Assembly: GCA_963691815.1 (NCBI GenBank)
Contig: OY829652.1
Location: 18,509,986 to 18,573,985, forward strand
Direction of reading: 5' to 3'
Length of the DNA: 64,000 nucleotides
Source: Echiichthys vipera
Lineage: Eukaryota; Chordata; Actinopteri; Perciformes; Trachinidae
Shown in pieces: positions 11,364-24,233 of the stretch (positions are counted from its first letter, which is position 1; every line of letters begins with the position of its first letter). A program made the translations under genes and the position numbers. Below the pieces are notes generated by a model, which saw nothing but the letters and a program-made list of their open reading frames with translations, did not search any database and was not told where the DNA came from.

Positions 11364-14300
11364 ACACACATCACAGCTGCTTGCAGTCAAACGTATTTCA
11401 GCCATTAAAAACTTAAAATACTGACTGCACAGACACTAAGGCCAATGCCACCACCCAGTCATAGAACACCAAGTATCCAACTTTGTACGTATTTAAGAAA
11501 GCAAAGTTTAACATAATGCACATTGCACTTAACCACTCAGGAACAAGGGCATGATTCATGTGTATCATTCATAGGATTGGAGACAACCCTGAAAGTATTT
11601 GTTCCAAATCTGTAACTGTTTTGTTTCTATTAGCACAATATATATACTGTATGTATACAAAATCGTTGTTTGGATTTTTTAATTGGTGAATATTGGTGTT
11701 GCTAAATTTAAATTTTGAAGTATTCGATGAATGCATCATTAATAATTTTGCCAGGATATTACATTTGGTACGTGCCATCAAATGGTGCATTATCTGTCTT
11801 GGTCTCATTTTATTAGACTCATCACTTGAGTATTGTGTTTATGATTACTTTATTTATTCATTAATATTTTTTTATCAACATGATATACTTGAATAAGACG
11901 AGCTGGAATACTCTCTGGCTATTGAAACAGGTAACTACATTTGTGCAACTGTCATTTCAGCCTTGGTTGGCTTGCATTTAGGGTCACCAGAAGTGAAACG
12001 CATTGTTTTGTTTGTTTGCTATGTTTGTTAGTTATTTTTCATTATTCAAAAATACTGTAACAGAATACATATATGTAAACGTTTATGACGCCTGTACATT
12101 ACAGAATACTCTAAAGTTGTAAATACAAAATAAAAGTCAAAAATCCTGAAATTGAGTGAGCTATTGCTTTCTCAAATGAAAAGACCCAATACAATGACCG
12201 GGGATTTGTACCAGGTTTTTTTGTAAATCCATTAGTACGTTTGCTGTAAAGGAGTCTGAAAATGTGACTGATATGATTTGGTTTTAGTTTATCCTAAGCA
12301 ACATACATATAACACACTTGCATATTGACAAAACATGCATGTAGGAGAGGATTTTATATAAGTCTATACCACGATCCCATTCTATCAATCCAGGTAGATC
12401 ATCACTGAAAATGTCCTGAAAAATGATCTCTTAAAAAGAGTGGGAACCCTGACATAACTTTATATTTCCACAGCGATCCTTAACTAACCTAAGGAATCAA
12501 AACAACAGCCTCTGCGGCATTACACATTTAAATGTCACAACATGCATATTTAATTATTATAGGTGTTAATACTAAAAGTACATTTACTAGGACATTCACA
12601 GTATAATCATCCTCATTTTTCCATTAATGATGAAAATGATGAACTTGATGAAATTCCAGTTCTGTACAGTATTTGCTGTAGAGTAGCCTATATGTTCGGT
12701 ACTGACCTCTCTTATGCTTGAATCACTCATTATTTTTTCTTATTTTGTGCAGAACTTGCTTTAGACTCCAGGTATCTTAAATTCAAGATAAAAATGAAGC
12801 ATGCCGTCAATATTTCATGCGCAGCCATTTTTAACCCAACCCTCATTAGCTATAGTTTGATGTACTTCGCTTTACACTCCCTCTTCACACTCCCAAACAC
12901 ATGAAACTTGATGATATGCGCTGGTTTAGAAACCATTCCCCTCACTTATTAAAATGAGACAATGTGTTTATGATTGCCCCCCTCTGGTGTGTCTCTCTTC
13001 CCTTTGATCCATCCTCTCTGCGTCAGCCTCAAATGTTAGATATTCAGATCTTGTTACATTTATTTTTGTTTCCTTTACAGCAGATGGGCACATCTGACAG
13101 ACTGACTATTAGGTGTTATTATTTCCCCTTTTTTCAATAGACGCCACTTCATACAATTCACGTAAAACTCTCTTTGATTGAGGAGGTTACAACCATTGTC
13201 ATAAAGCTTTGGAGGCAGGCGAGAATACAAATAGACAGATTCTGAATTAAAAAAGTGTTGAAAGGGTTGTTTTTGAAAAGCAACTCAGGTTTAAAACAAA
13301 CCGCTCCTCACTGGGTCATCCTCCATGTGTGATGCCCAGTCTTGTTATCTCAGACTGCCAGCCCAACAACTGTTCCTCAGACGCATGATGAGGTTGTCAG
13401 CTGATCAGGCCATTTTATTAATACATCTTAATACCATGGTACGAATGTGCAAACGCAGCTCTCGAGCGCTGTTGACCAAATGAAAGCATGGTACAAAATA
13501 AAGTCACGTTTTTAAAACAATTATTAGTATAATTTTAAATCAATACGCATGGTACTCTTTGAATAAATAGAGACCATGATGGTTTCTAGTTTTCTTTCAA
13601 CTTCTAATTTATACTTTAGGTCAGTTTTATTTCAATCTGTAGATTTTATTTCAAATCAGGCAATGCCAGTCAATTTTTTTGTGCAAAATCAGAGCACTGG
13701 ATTTGTCTCTATTTTACATTTAATTATCAGGGAATCACCCCTAACCGCCAGAGACACAGCACTTGATTGGCTGAAGAACACTTTGACTCCTAAAACCTAA
13801 AAGAAAAGTTGAATTGTTGAGTGATTCCTTTTTTTTTCCATTTATATATTTTTTCTGATTTTCCTGTCTCATCTACAAGGAGAAATTAAAGAAATCTTGA
13901 ACAGGATCACTAGCGTGCTAACTAGCTAGCTAATTGTAGTGTAGAGTAATTTCTTGTAGTTCGTTTTGACAACTTTTAACGTTTTGGATTTTTGTAACCC
14001 CTTGTTTGTAAATCAATTTCTTTATGATTTTATATTTTATCATATTACTATTTTACTAAAAAACAATTAAAGGTTTAGAGTTGCAGTTTGTGAGAATATT
14101 TTACGAGAAAATGCGTCACTTTCATGAACAAAACAGTTGCGAAGTAATTGGCATTTCATCGACTTAGTCAAGAAATAGAACTTTCTCCGTATCTAGGCTG
14201 ACATTATCTGGTCAATGGGTTTTTGTCTGACCAAATTGTCATTGGTTGCATAATAGCTATTGATTATTTTAATGCTGATTTCAAATCAAAACTCAAAGGC

Positions 14301-15269
14301 AAATATGTATCCATTTTCACTGTGTGGCTGCAACATATGTAGAGTTGAATTCACTCTGACAATATCAGCTGTTTCTGATTTGTGGAGATAGACATCAGCT
14401 GTGGGTAAAGGGTATAACAAATTGAGGGGGACAAGTGGAACAAACCTGAGTGTTTATTTGTTGGTGTATGCTCGCCATGCTCTAAATTGGACGTCACCGC
14501 TGTTTCTTGTCACTAGCAGAATCCAAATGTGTTGTGGGCAAAAGAGATACTTAAATTCGATTTACTCGCTCTAACATGATTTAAATGAGCCTCTTGGCTC
14601 GCCCGGACAGATTGACAGCGTTGTCTTTATCGCCGCTTTGTTTTATTTTTGGCTGTTTACTCTGCCTCTCTGCTGTCATCTCACACGACAACTTTAAAGG
14701 AGCCAGCTTCAATCTTCGCAGATGTGGAGACAATACGCATCCTTTCATGTTCTAAGTGCTTTATATGACAATGAAAAGGGATTCAAGAGAGAGCTGACAC
14801 GTTTTTTGTCGCCCTGTTCCTCAGCTGCAAAGAGCTGTGCGGGAAGAAGTCAAACCTGCAATCTCATAACATGAGAACCCGTACAAAACTGAGCAAAGTG
14901 CTAGACCCCTCTCCTTCAGGGTCTTGCTGGGTCAAAGTTATTAAATGCAACTTGAAGTACAAACAAAAGGCTTTGTTTCTGTATAATAAAGCATGAATCT
15001 TGAATGCACTGTAGCTTGCACACACTGCAGTGCAGCAAGTTTTTGTGCTTGTTTATAAAATATAAAAAGACCACTCGGGTGTGCAGCAATTTGATCAAGA
15101 ACAGCAACACTAGAGTATTAATGAGCCCCACCCTAGCCAAAGATATTTAACAAGCAGAAATAATAACCTTGACATATTTGTTTTAATATTTCAAAGGGTC
15201 CATGAATCTATTTTCCACAAAATCAACCAGGAGATAAATAAAGAATGAATGGACTGAATGCACACAGCT
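11364..15269. other. ankrd26 3' UTR and intergenic sequence
   Basis: AT-rich with no supported exon. The first AATAAA in the sense of ankrd26 is at 12129-12134, about 765 bases past the stop codon, and would give a 3' UTR of reasonable length. The remainder shows no clear repeat family or gene to me. Confidence 0.5.
12129..12134 (+). terminator. Candidate poly(A) signal of ankrd26
   Basis: AATAAA on the plus strand, the first canonical hexamer after the ankrd26 stop codon. No GU-rich downstream element was verified. Confidence 0.4.
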
Positions 15270-16060
15270 GTTAAAGGAATAGTTTGAGAAATACACTAAT
15301 TTACTTACTTGTAGATATTGATCGGAGGATTGACACTGCAGGATGTAGATGGATCTTACAAGCACAAATATTGATAATATTTATTATTATGTTTTCATAT
15401 AATCACCTGAAGTTTGCTGTTGCCTCTCAGGGCTTCAGCAGGTCCTCTTCCACAGAGCCCGCCATGTTGTATTGCCATGTTTCTACAGTAGCCCAGAGCA
15501 GACACAGGTACCTGACCACTGGCTCTAGAGAGGGCCCTTTGTGCTTTATGTTACCTGAAGGCCAACATAAACAAATATGAGAATGGTATTGACCTTCTAA
15601 CTCTGTAAAAAAACAAAACAAAAAAAACCCGTCCCTCCCAAAATGTCAAACTACTCCCACAAGTATGGAGCTGGGAGGTGATTAGCTTAAGTTAACATAA
15701 AGACTGGAAGTGTGAGGAAACCGCTAGCCTGGCTTCGTGCAAAGTTCTGAAATCTCCGAGCTCCTCTAAATCTCACTAATTTACTCTGTATCTCGTTTGA
15801 TTTTATCTGAACACGAAGAGAAGTGTAAAAATTCCAATTTGTGGTTCAACATGGAATAAGAGCATCTCCCAGTTTGGTTGCCAGGTAGTTAGCAGATACA
15901 TGGATAAACTGTTAAAACGATTGTAAGTCAAATACTTACCCAACTCCTTTTTAGAACAGAAATTCTGTTTTTTCTGTTTCTGTTGGTGTATGGATTAAAC
16001 ACAAACACACTTCCAGGCTTCGTGCTAAGCTTGGCTAATCTCATCTGGCTCCAGCTCAGT
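15270..16060. mobile_element. Teleost non-autonomous repeat, composite
   Basis: The block starts TTAAAGGAATAGTTTG. Near 15640 it contains the inverted form CAAAATGTCAAACTACTCC. It then runs through AACATAAAGACTGGAAG, CTAGCCTGGCT and TCTCACTAATTTAC. I know this word order from an abundant fish interspersed repeat that usually begins GGAATAGTTTGACATTTTGGG. Edges are approximate. There may be two nested or adjacent copies, and no coding potential remains. Confidence 0.5.
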
Positions 16061-16429
16061 CACGAAAAAACGAAATAAAACAACTGCATTTTCCATGATG
16101 TTTTACTTTTTTAAGTGCTTCATGGTCATACTGTAAAAGCCCTTAAAAATCCCTTTTACTGAAGAATATTGTGAAGCATTCAAGAAAAATCCTCCTTCTT
16201 TGGAAAGTGAACATTTAAAGTTTTGTTTTAGCAGCATGTGGTGTAAGAATAATTAGTAGATAGATTGGCGATCACAACTCTGGGGTTCACAACAAGGTCA
16301 ATAAGATAATGTTTGGTAAAAAGAAATGTCATTGAAGTGAAAATGAATCCCACGCTGGCTTTAATGCCTGTTGATCAGTCTCGTCACATGTTATATATTA
16401 GTCCTCAGGCCTGGAGGTCCAGCTGCCTC

Positions 16430-19400
16430 CTAGCTGCGATGGCAGATGTCGCAGCACTCCAGGCAAAACTCAAGACACTCAGTTGGCTCGCAACAAGACT
16501 CGAACAGCACCGAGTGGCAGTGGGCGTGGCAGTTGAGCTCCTCCACTGGCGCCTCCTGGATAGCCGAACAGCAGCGGGCGCAGGCGTGGCAGCAGGAGGA
16601 GCAGAGGGTGTGGAGGCAACAGGAACAGGCCTCCAACAGACCCAGGAGCAGCACGGAGCACTGGCACGACAAGCACGCCAACAGCAGCTGTAAACAGGAG
16701 TCTGTGGGTGAGGTAAAAAATGTCACAGAAAAGCTGTTGTGTGTTCTTAAAGCCTGTCAGACACCATTACAAGCGTGGATTAACGATTCTATTAACCCTA
16801 AATTAATCTCTTGCGTGTTTATTTGTCGTGCCAACCAGAACTTAAAAGAGAAGCTACTCTGCTGCAGTGATCAAGTGTGATTGCGTTTACTTAATCACAG
16901 AGCTTCGCTCAGTCCTCGGGGGAAAATAAAAAAGGCCACAGAGGCTGCCAGTGATGAACAACAACTGGGAAGAAGCTGTCACAAGATAATTGCTCTCCTG
17001 CCCAAATTAGGTGCAGATGAAATTGCATGCATTAACCTCACTGGTGTGTTACAGTGCATCTCTTGCGATCCCAACCATCGTATTGTTACTCAGCTACCGT
17101 TTTCATCCTCACAAGGACCGGATAGTGAGTGAGCTCATGCAAATCAAGCCGTTTTATCCTGTTTACTCAAGGAAGTAAATGAAAAGCCGATGGCAGAAAT
17201 CCCTGGGGAGTGGGGTTCAGCATTTTCCTTCTCAGCTGCTCGAATTATACATCCCTGCACATAACTTATGCTAATATCTATATATGTGCGTAGATGAAAA
17301 AGGAGCATTATGTGTGGCTACTGTATTGTTTTAATGCATAACTTCATAGAGATAACAACATGAACACAATGATAAACAAGGACTGCATGCTTTGATAAAA
17401 GTGGAAGAAAGTGCAGCAGTTTGAAATACTTAAAGGTAAACTTTTTTAGAGCTCCATTGCTTTAAGAATATGCAAAACAGAACAGAAAAACACAAACGGC
17501 AGTCCAGTTTGCAGGTGAGTTGCAATTTTGCAGTTCCATACGGAAACAAATGTTAGGATCGTCAGGATTTTCCCTTCCAGGAAGTTAAGAGGCAAAGAAT
17601 ACAGTGTGGAGATCAGTGGAGATGGCATGGATGGAATCCCCTCCATGAAACCCTGGACTAGCTTCAGAGCAGCTTCAGCAGCAGACTCATCCAACCTCGC
17701 TGCCTTAAAGAACGGCACAGGAAATCATTCCTACCTGCTGCCATCAGACTGTACAACGCTGCACAGCAACGCTGCACAGCAACGCTGAGCAACGCTCAGG
17801 GAATAAACTCACACTACTCGAAGTGACCCATCACTGAAATGCACCTTTCTCTCTCTTGCATATTACATACATAGCATATTGTAATATAGTGTTTATCTGC
17901 GATACTGTACTTTTACTAATTTTATTGTTGTTCATATTTTGTATTTTATATTTTAGCTTATTTTTTTTTAGTACTTCTGATTGCTTTGTACTGCGGCTAC
18001 GATGACCTAATTTCCCCTCGGGGATAAATAAAGTTATCTATCTATCTATCTATCTATCTATGTAGAGGCAAAAATTTAACATTTGAGGATGCATCCTCTT
18101 TTAAGTTAGGTTTTAAAAGACTGAGTAACACTTTTGAAGGAAAATTTGCTAAATAAACCGAAACTGTGACCCAAAAAAACCCCACAATAACAAACTAAAT
18201 CATGGGCTTGTTGAACTGTTGCACCCCTAGTAAAAAAATACTGTCTTCACACAGTTGTTTTATGCTTACTCATTATAACTAATTTAACCCATAGGGGTTG
18301 ATGATAAACCAAATTTAGTGATATCAACCCAAAGCTCAGTCCAGAATATGTACTGTGATAATGTATTTAATCCATATGTACATGTTAAAAAAGCTCAAGA
18401 ACAGAAATTTCCTGTGTTACTATCATTATCAAGATAAATGTGAAAAATGTATCAATATCAATTTCATATATTGTCCAGTCTTATTTAAATGAAGTGGAAG
18501 TACCAGCAGGTGTAGCAGTAGGTGGGTGTGAGCCAGCCACACTGCTCCTGCCCCTGCTCCTTCGGCTGCTGCTCTGCACTGACAAGCTGGAGCCCTGCAG
18601 TTGGCTCAGGCCTGGGGAGAGAGCTGGGAGTCCGTGCTCCGGGACTTTGAGGCCACATTGTGGGCAGGTGGGCTTCTGAAGGTCACCCGTTGCCTTCTGT
18701 AAGGCTTCTGCCGGTGCTGCTGCAGCAGGTAGCGGCTGGGCTACAAAAAACAAGAGACAAACAGAGTGTCTTGATGATCACAGACCAGAGCACAAATCTA
18801 ATTCAAGCTGTAATCAATCTGGACTCTAAAATTAGAAACAGACGGGTCCCACATGCTGGAGTGTAAATTCCTTGTTTTGCACCCATGCATTTATCATTTT
18901 TTCCAGATGCTTTGGCAGCGGATAACCCCTCATTAAGAGTCACAACATTTAATGTTGGACACTGTATTGTTTGCTACACAGGTCTCACAGTTTCCACTTA
19001 CTGCTGATGAGGTCAGTGGGGATGGTGTTTCCTCTGCTGGGGTCACTCGCTGAAAGGGTTTCCGGTGCTGATTTTAAAGACGCACTATCTTGAGACACAT
19101 CAAAAGAAGACCATTTTAGCTGAAAAGCTATCAAAACATACAACAGATTTCCTCACTGACCACACAGACATTAAAATTCTGTAAATCCCGGTTTGCTTAC
19201 AATGTTTCACAACACAGTAGTCATTTATCAAAATCATTACCACTGAATTATGTGCAGTGCAATCCTGACAGTTTATTTAATTAAGTCTAGTGTTTCCGTG
19301 GGAACTTTCCGTGTCCTGTCGTGGAAATTTTCTGCTCTTGGTGAAGAATGAAATAACAAATTCTTGCCGGCCGACAAAGTTTATTTTCTTTGCAAAGAAA

Positions 19401-20188
19401 AGGTCAATCGACATGCGAGCGGCTCGAATGAGGAAAGACCAGTGAGCATAAAGAAACCTTGAACATTTATACCTGAGGGAAAGCCCACCCCTTGAATGTG
19501 TATTACATCCTTTGTCTACTGTGGGGTTGACCAGCCCAGACATCCTGTGGTTTGATCAAGAGGTCTTGTCAGCACGGTTCACACTCTTGTCCTTTCACAG
19601 ACATCCTGCCGTATAATTAAGAGGTCTGATCAACACAGTTCAGAATGCAAAAGGGTTGAATACATCATGAGACAGTGAGCGGTTGACTGTCTCTGAAACT
19701 TGAAATGCCATTACAAGGTCTAGACATTAAAATACACAAATGGGTAGAAAAGAAAAAGAGATCTGATATCTTGGGGGGAAAACCTTCTGTTCTGCCTGTC
19801 TGAAAGGCTTCTCAAGGAAAAAGGAATATTCAAATTTACCATTACAGTCCCATGATGTTTTTATTGTGTTTTAGGATTTGTAACACCCTGCCCAGTGTAA
19901 AGTTTATTCGGGAAACACTGAAAACTTTTGATATTGTTGGGAAAAATATTAGAAGTTACAGATAAAGAGCAGCAACACACAATATTGTCTATCAGCTTAA
20001 AAGCAAGTGGCCAGAGCATCGGTGTGTATGTATTGAGAAAAATAAGCTACTTTTATAGATTATTTAGTAGTACTTGCCTTTAGTCGCCCCGTCCACTGGT
20101 GAATGGTCTCCGTGTAACATGTCTGATACTCATGACTGCTCAGGATTGCTGTTACACTTTGTTCAATTAGAACTTCATCCTCCTGCTT
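16430..20188 (-). CDS. mdfic: MDFIC-like MyoD family inhibitor domain protein (5' end not found)
   Basis: Four minus-strand exons join in phase: 20078-20188, 19002-19119, 18504-18740, 16430-16701. The last encodes a Cys-rich C-terminus of about 89 residues ending 'CCEPTECLEFCLECCDIC', which lines up with the 'CCESSDCLEICMECCGIC' end of mammalian MDFIC/MDFI. The family binds and restrains transcription factors such as MyoD, and MDFIC has also been described as a PIEZO channel auxiliary subunit. The middle exons are Ser/Pro/Ala-rich with one CPQC motif, and the 37-residue first exon matches nothing I know. The exon 20078-20188 uses a GC donor (AAG|GCAAGT). No start codon or first exon was found, so it is partial here. 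Its place beside a FOXP2-like gene, same strand, matches FOXP2-MDFIC order in tetrapods. The C-terminus is strong evidence; the two 5' exons are less certain. Confidence 0.75.
17630..18061 (+). mobile_element. Rex1/Babar-like LINE 3' end
   Basis: A short coding remnant at about 17636-17770 (with a frame change) reads like a LINE ORF terminus: 'FRAASAADSSNLAAL' and, in the shifted frame, 'KERHRKSFLPAAIRLYN'. It is followed by a 3' UTR with AATTTCCCCTCGGGGATAAA and a terminal (TCTA)n tail at 18037-18061. A tail of TCTA/ATCT repeats after the 'TTTCCCCTCGGGGAT' motif is typical of fish Rex1-type LINEs. It is 5'-truncated and dead, and sits in an intron of the mdfic-like gene in antisense orientation. 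Confidence 0.6.
19284..19714 (-). mobile_element. Probable solo LTR (retrovirus or Gypsy-like)
   Basis: On the minus strand the block shows LTR order: a U3-like part with a tandem duplication (19537-19643), a TATA box TATAAATG at 19464-19471, then AATAAA at 19380-19385 about 80 bases on, followed by a GC/T-rich stretch like R-U5. A 6-base direct repeat CTAGAC is seen near both edges. No internal gag/pol sequence or second LTR copy is in the window, so if real it is a solo LTR. Exact ends are uncertain because the TG..CA termini (19317-19714) and the CTAGAC repeats do not point to the same boundary. Confidence 0.45.
19537..19643. repeat. Tandem duplication, two diverged copies, 61-base period
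   Basis: Copy one (from 19537) starts CAGACATCCTGTGGTTTGAT. Copy two (from 19598) starts CAGACATCCTGCCGTATAAT. Both continue with AAGAGGTC and a CAC(A/G)GTTCA end. The copies fall in the U3-like part of the probable LTR. Confidence 0.8.
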
Positions 20189-20821
20189 CTGTCAGCACCA
20201 AGAGGTCAGGAAACCTCCAAACAACACCCAACATGCCGGCCTGAGTCACCGCCCAGGACACTGTGAGCTGTAAAGTGTGTGTGTGTGTGTGTGTTTTTCT
20301 GTTGTTCAGTGACTTAATAACGCTCCCCTTCCCAGCAGATCCCTGAGTGACTGGTCTAAACATGCTGATCACAGAACAGCAGAGACGGTTGAAGCCTGGT
20401 TGTGTGACTTTAGGTTGCCTTCTCTGTTCTGCTTTTAGTCACCTAACACAATGAAGACACATACCCCACAAGTGTGTTAGCTTAATACTGAGCTCTCTCA
20501 CCCTCTTAAGCATACACACACACACACATACACACAAACACACACAAATTCAAAACTGTTGTTGTACACTATCTAGCATTCAGTGTGCAAATAAGTCAGT
20601 TTTTAGTTCTGTATAATGCCAAACATTTGGCCCTACCCTCATTTAGTAAGAAGACGCTGCATTATATCCAACAAACAACAAATAAGACATTTAAACAAAA
20701 TTAATAACACTGTACATAACAAAAACATCAGTGGTTATGACATAATATGTACTTCTGGACACTTTCAACTAACATGCATCTGCAAATTTAAAAAAAAAAC
20801 GATCATTAATGTGCACAAATT

Positions 20822-22060
20822 CATCTTATCTCATCTCATCTTCAACCTCTTATCCGGGGTCGGGTCGCGGGGGCAGCAGCTTTAGCAGGGGACCCCAAAC
20901 TTCCCTTTCCCGGGCCACATTAACCAGCTCTAACTGGGGGATCAGGAGGCGTTCCCAGGCCAGTGGGGATATATAATCTCTCCTCCTAGTCCTGGGTCTT
21001 CCCCGAGGCCTTATCCCAGCTGGACGTACCTGGAACACCTCCCTAGAGAGGCGCCCAGGGGACATCCTTACTAGATGCCCGAACCACCTCAACTGGCTCC
21101 TTTCAACGCAAAGGAGCAGTGGCTCTACTCCGAGTTCCTCACAGATGGCTGAACTTCTCACCCTATCTCTAAGGGAGACTCCAGCCACCCTCCTGAGAAA
21201 ACCCATTTCGGCCGCTTGTACCCGCGACCTCGTTCTTTCGGTCATGACCCAGCTTTCATGACCATTGGTGAGGGTAGGAAAGAAGATTGATCGGTTTGCC
21301 TTCTGGCTCAGCTCTCTTTTCGTCAAAACGGTGCCGTAGAGCGACTGCAACACCGCCCCCGCTGCTCCGATTCTCCAGCCAAACTCAGGCTCCATCCTCT
21401 CCTCACTCGTAAACATGATCCCGAGGTACTTGAACTCCTTCACTTGGGGTAAGGACTCATTCCCTACCTGGAGAAAGCAATCCACCGGTTTCCTGCTGAG
21501 AGCCATGGCCTCACATTTAGAGGTGCTGATCCTCATCCCAGCCGTTTCACACAGTGAGTGCTGAAGGTCACTGACCGATGATGCCATCAGGACCACATCA
21601 TCTGCAAAAAGCAGAGACGAGATCCTCAGCCCACCGAACTGCAAACCCTCCCCACCACGACTATGCCTCGATATCCTGTCCATGAAAATCACAAACAGGA
21701 TTGGTGACAAAGCGCACCCCTGGCGGAGGCCAACCCCCACCGGGAATGAATTCAACTTACTGCCGAGGATCCGGACACAGCTCTCGCTTTGGGTGTACAG
21801 AGATTGGATGGCCCACAGAAGTGACCCCCTCACCCCATACTCCCGTAGCACCTCCCACAGTATCTCCCAAGGGACCCGGTCATATGCCTTCTCCAGATCC
21901 ACAAAGCACATGTAGACTGGATGGGCATACTCCCAGGCCCCCTCTAGGATCCTTGCCAGAGTGAAGAGCTGGTCCAGGACGGAATCCGCATTGTTCCTCT
22001 TCAATCTGAGGTTTGACTATAGGACGAATCCTCCTTTCCAGCACCTTGGAGTAGACTTTA
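20822..22060 (-). mobile_element. RTE-clade (Rex3-like) LINE fragment: reverse transcriptase C-terminal half
   Basis: The minus strand encodes about 384 residues of non-LTR reverse transcriptase: 'DLEKAYDRVPW', 'RQGCALSPILF', the catalytic 'LLFADDVVL', then 'FKYLGIMFTS' and a C-terminus ending 'PPRPDPG'. The 3' tail reads GATGAGATGAGATAAGATGA, the GATG-type tandem repeat known for Rex3/RTE elements in fish. Upstream, KVLERRIRPIV-type sequence continues to about 22060 in a different frame, so there is a small deletion and frameshift. In-frame deletions are also visible after 'LQHSL' and before 'FFPTLT'. The endonuclease domain is missing. The copy is 5'-truncated and inactive. Confidence 0.82.
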
Positions 22061-23187
22061 ACATTAATTAAATTGTAATGTAAATTGGTCTGTGCCTGGA
22101 GAAGCTCAATGTCCTGACTGTCTAAATGAACAACTTTGTGTCACCTCTGACATCTATTAACATGTGGTAAAATCTATGTGCATGTATTGAAAACATTATT
22201 ACAAATTTAAATTCCTAGTTTGAGAACACAATAATCAATTAATATTTCTGAGTTTTTATTTTAACATCTCAAATCAAAATCCAATGATTAATTAGTAATC
22301 AATAAGAGTCAATGGCATTTACATCTCTGTATGTGGAATTCATGTTTTCCCACAGATGAGTACGTCATGGAGAGATTGGACACACGGGCGACATCATCAT
22401 CTCATGCTGATGAGAAGATGAACAGAGACCAGCCCTTTCTGAGGGGCTGTTGACTAAGTGCTGTCAAAACTGCTGCGTTGAAAAACACGTCAACTTGCCC
22501 GACTCACAGTGAGTCTACGGCACATCAAAGCAACACATAAGTGAAGCTGTTGAAGTTGTCTAGCACCATGCTAACTTTCAGTCAATGAACGCAGCGTGGA
22601 GAGGCAGTCAGAAGAAAATGTCATCTAATGGGCTGACAGGGAATCAAAGCACGCCCTGAGAGGCAACAGCAAACTTAAAGCTAACACGTTATCGGCAAAG
22701 ACAATTACTGACATTAGTCAAAACATGAAGCTAAAAAAACTGAGGTCTTTGTTCTGTATGCGGTAGTGAAGTCTACAGTAACAGCTTCACTTTGTGGTGT
22801 TCATCAGTGGATGAGACAGTGTGATGCCACTGTTTGTTTATTTTCTTATCATTCTAGCATTTTATAGTAGGATGTGATAAAAAAGAAAAACAACAAAAGA
22901 AAAAACAATCTTGTGTTTATATAATAATTTATTGTAAATCATTATTATTTACAGTATGTATTTTAAGGGATTGCATCTTCACTTCATGCACAGTTCAAAA
23001 CACACTCTTCTAAATAAACATTTTTATAAACATTTTGCAGCTACATTGTGAAGGATTTGGACTGCGCTGAGTATCCATGTGAATAGATTTTTAATTATCT
23101 AGTCATAGTTTGTTTCAGTTGATAAGATCATTTTTATTTCTCACTGGAATCTGCAAAACTAAAGCCCTGAGCAACATGACCACGCTG
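22061..23187. other. Intergenic sequence, no gene seen
   Basis: I examined 22360-22520 on the minus strand as a possible first exon for the mdfic-like gene. It has a short ATG-ATG-ATG open stretch but no convincing donor. Otherwise AT-rich with no recognised element. Confidence 0.4.
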
Positions 23188-23188
23188 T

Positions 23189-23575
23189 TATCATTCATTC
23201 ATTCATTCATTCATCTTCAACCGCTTATCCCGGAGTCGGGGTCGCGGGGGGTGCTGGAGCCGATCCCAGCTGACATCGGGCGTGAGGCGGGGTACACCCT
23301 GGACAGGACGCCAGTCCATCGCAGGGCACATAGAGACGAACATAGACACACAACCATTCACACCTACGGGCAATTTAGAGTCTTCAATCAAGCCAACACA
23401 TGCATGTCTTTGGATTGTGGGAGGAAACCGGAGAACCCGGAGAAAACCCACGCACACACGGGGAGAACATGCAAACTCCACACAGAAAGGCCCAGGCCGG
23501 GATGCGAACCTGGAACCTTCTTGCTGTGAGGCGTCAGTGCTAACCACTACACCACCGTGCAGCCCTTGTTATCAT
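23189..23575 (-). mobile_element. L2-like LINE 3' end (or SINE sharing that tail)
   Basis: The plus strand begins with (ATTC)n at 23189-23213 and continues through GGTACACCCTGGACAGGACG, CAATTTAGAGTC, GGAGAACATGCAAACTCCAC and AACCACTACACCACC. This is one of the commonest fish repeats, the 3' end of an L2-type LINE whose tail is the short tandem repeat. The copy is antisense, so the ATTC run is its 3' tail as GAAT units. It has no complete ORF. Confidence 0.6.
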
Positions 23576-24097
23576 TCAAGCCAAAATAAAAAATGAGATG
23601 TTTGTTTATATATACTTCATTATGCTGCTAACAAAGGCATAAACATGACACTATGTACTAAAATGTATTTAGTGCCCAAAACAAAGCACATTTTATTACC
23701 ATGTAGGACTCCTAAATACCCAACATACACTCTCAAAGGTGTAACCATGCCAGGTTAGTATCAGCGTGCCGTATTACATCGAAAACACAATACCATTATT
23801 CACAGGTGTGACTGGTACAATAAACAACACTGGTTGGCAATACATCATTAGGTTTACATCTATTTATTATTACATTGTAATCAAACACTTTGGACATACA
23901 ATTATAGACACAAGTTTATACAGAAGCATGTATGATTGACTGTTGTATTTTCACACCATTATTGTAGATACTCAAACTGTTATAAAGGTGAAATGTTTGG
24001 AACCATTTTTATTTCAGTGGAAACACGGCGATGTATTAAATACATACTGTAAGTTACACAGAGAAACAGGAAAACACACTTAAGACCAACATGCCAC

Positions 24098-24233
<136 letters not shown>

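Noticed and set aside
16313..16880. Plus-strand Ala/Gln-rich ORFs opposite the mdfic-like exon
   Set aside because: They are antisense shadows of the Cys-rich minus-strand exon, whose splice sites and family match support the minus strand.
20078..20188. Faint resemblance of the 37-residue exon to Tctex1/DYNLT light chains ('YQ...QWTGRL')
   Set aside because: The matching stretch is too short and the following exons do not continue the dynein light chain fold. I kept it only as part of the mdfic-like chain.
20850..22004. 384-codon ORF as a possible host gene
   Set aside because: It is a non-LTR reverse transcriptase with FADD motif and GATG tail, clearly a truncated LINE.
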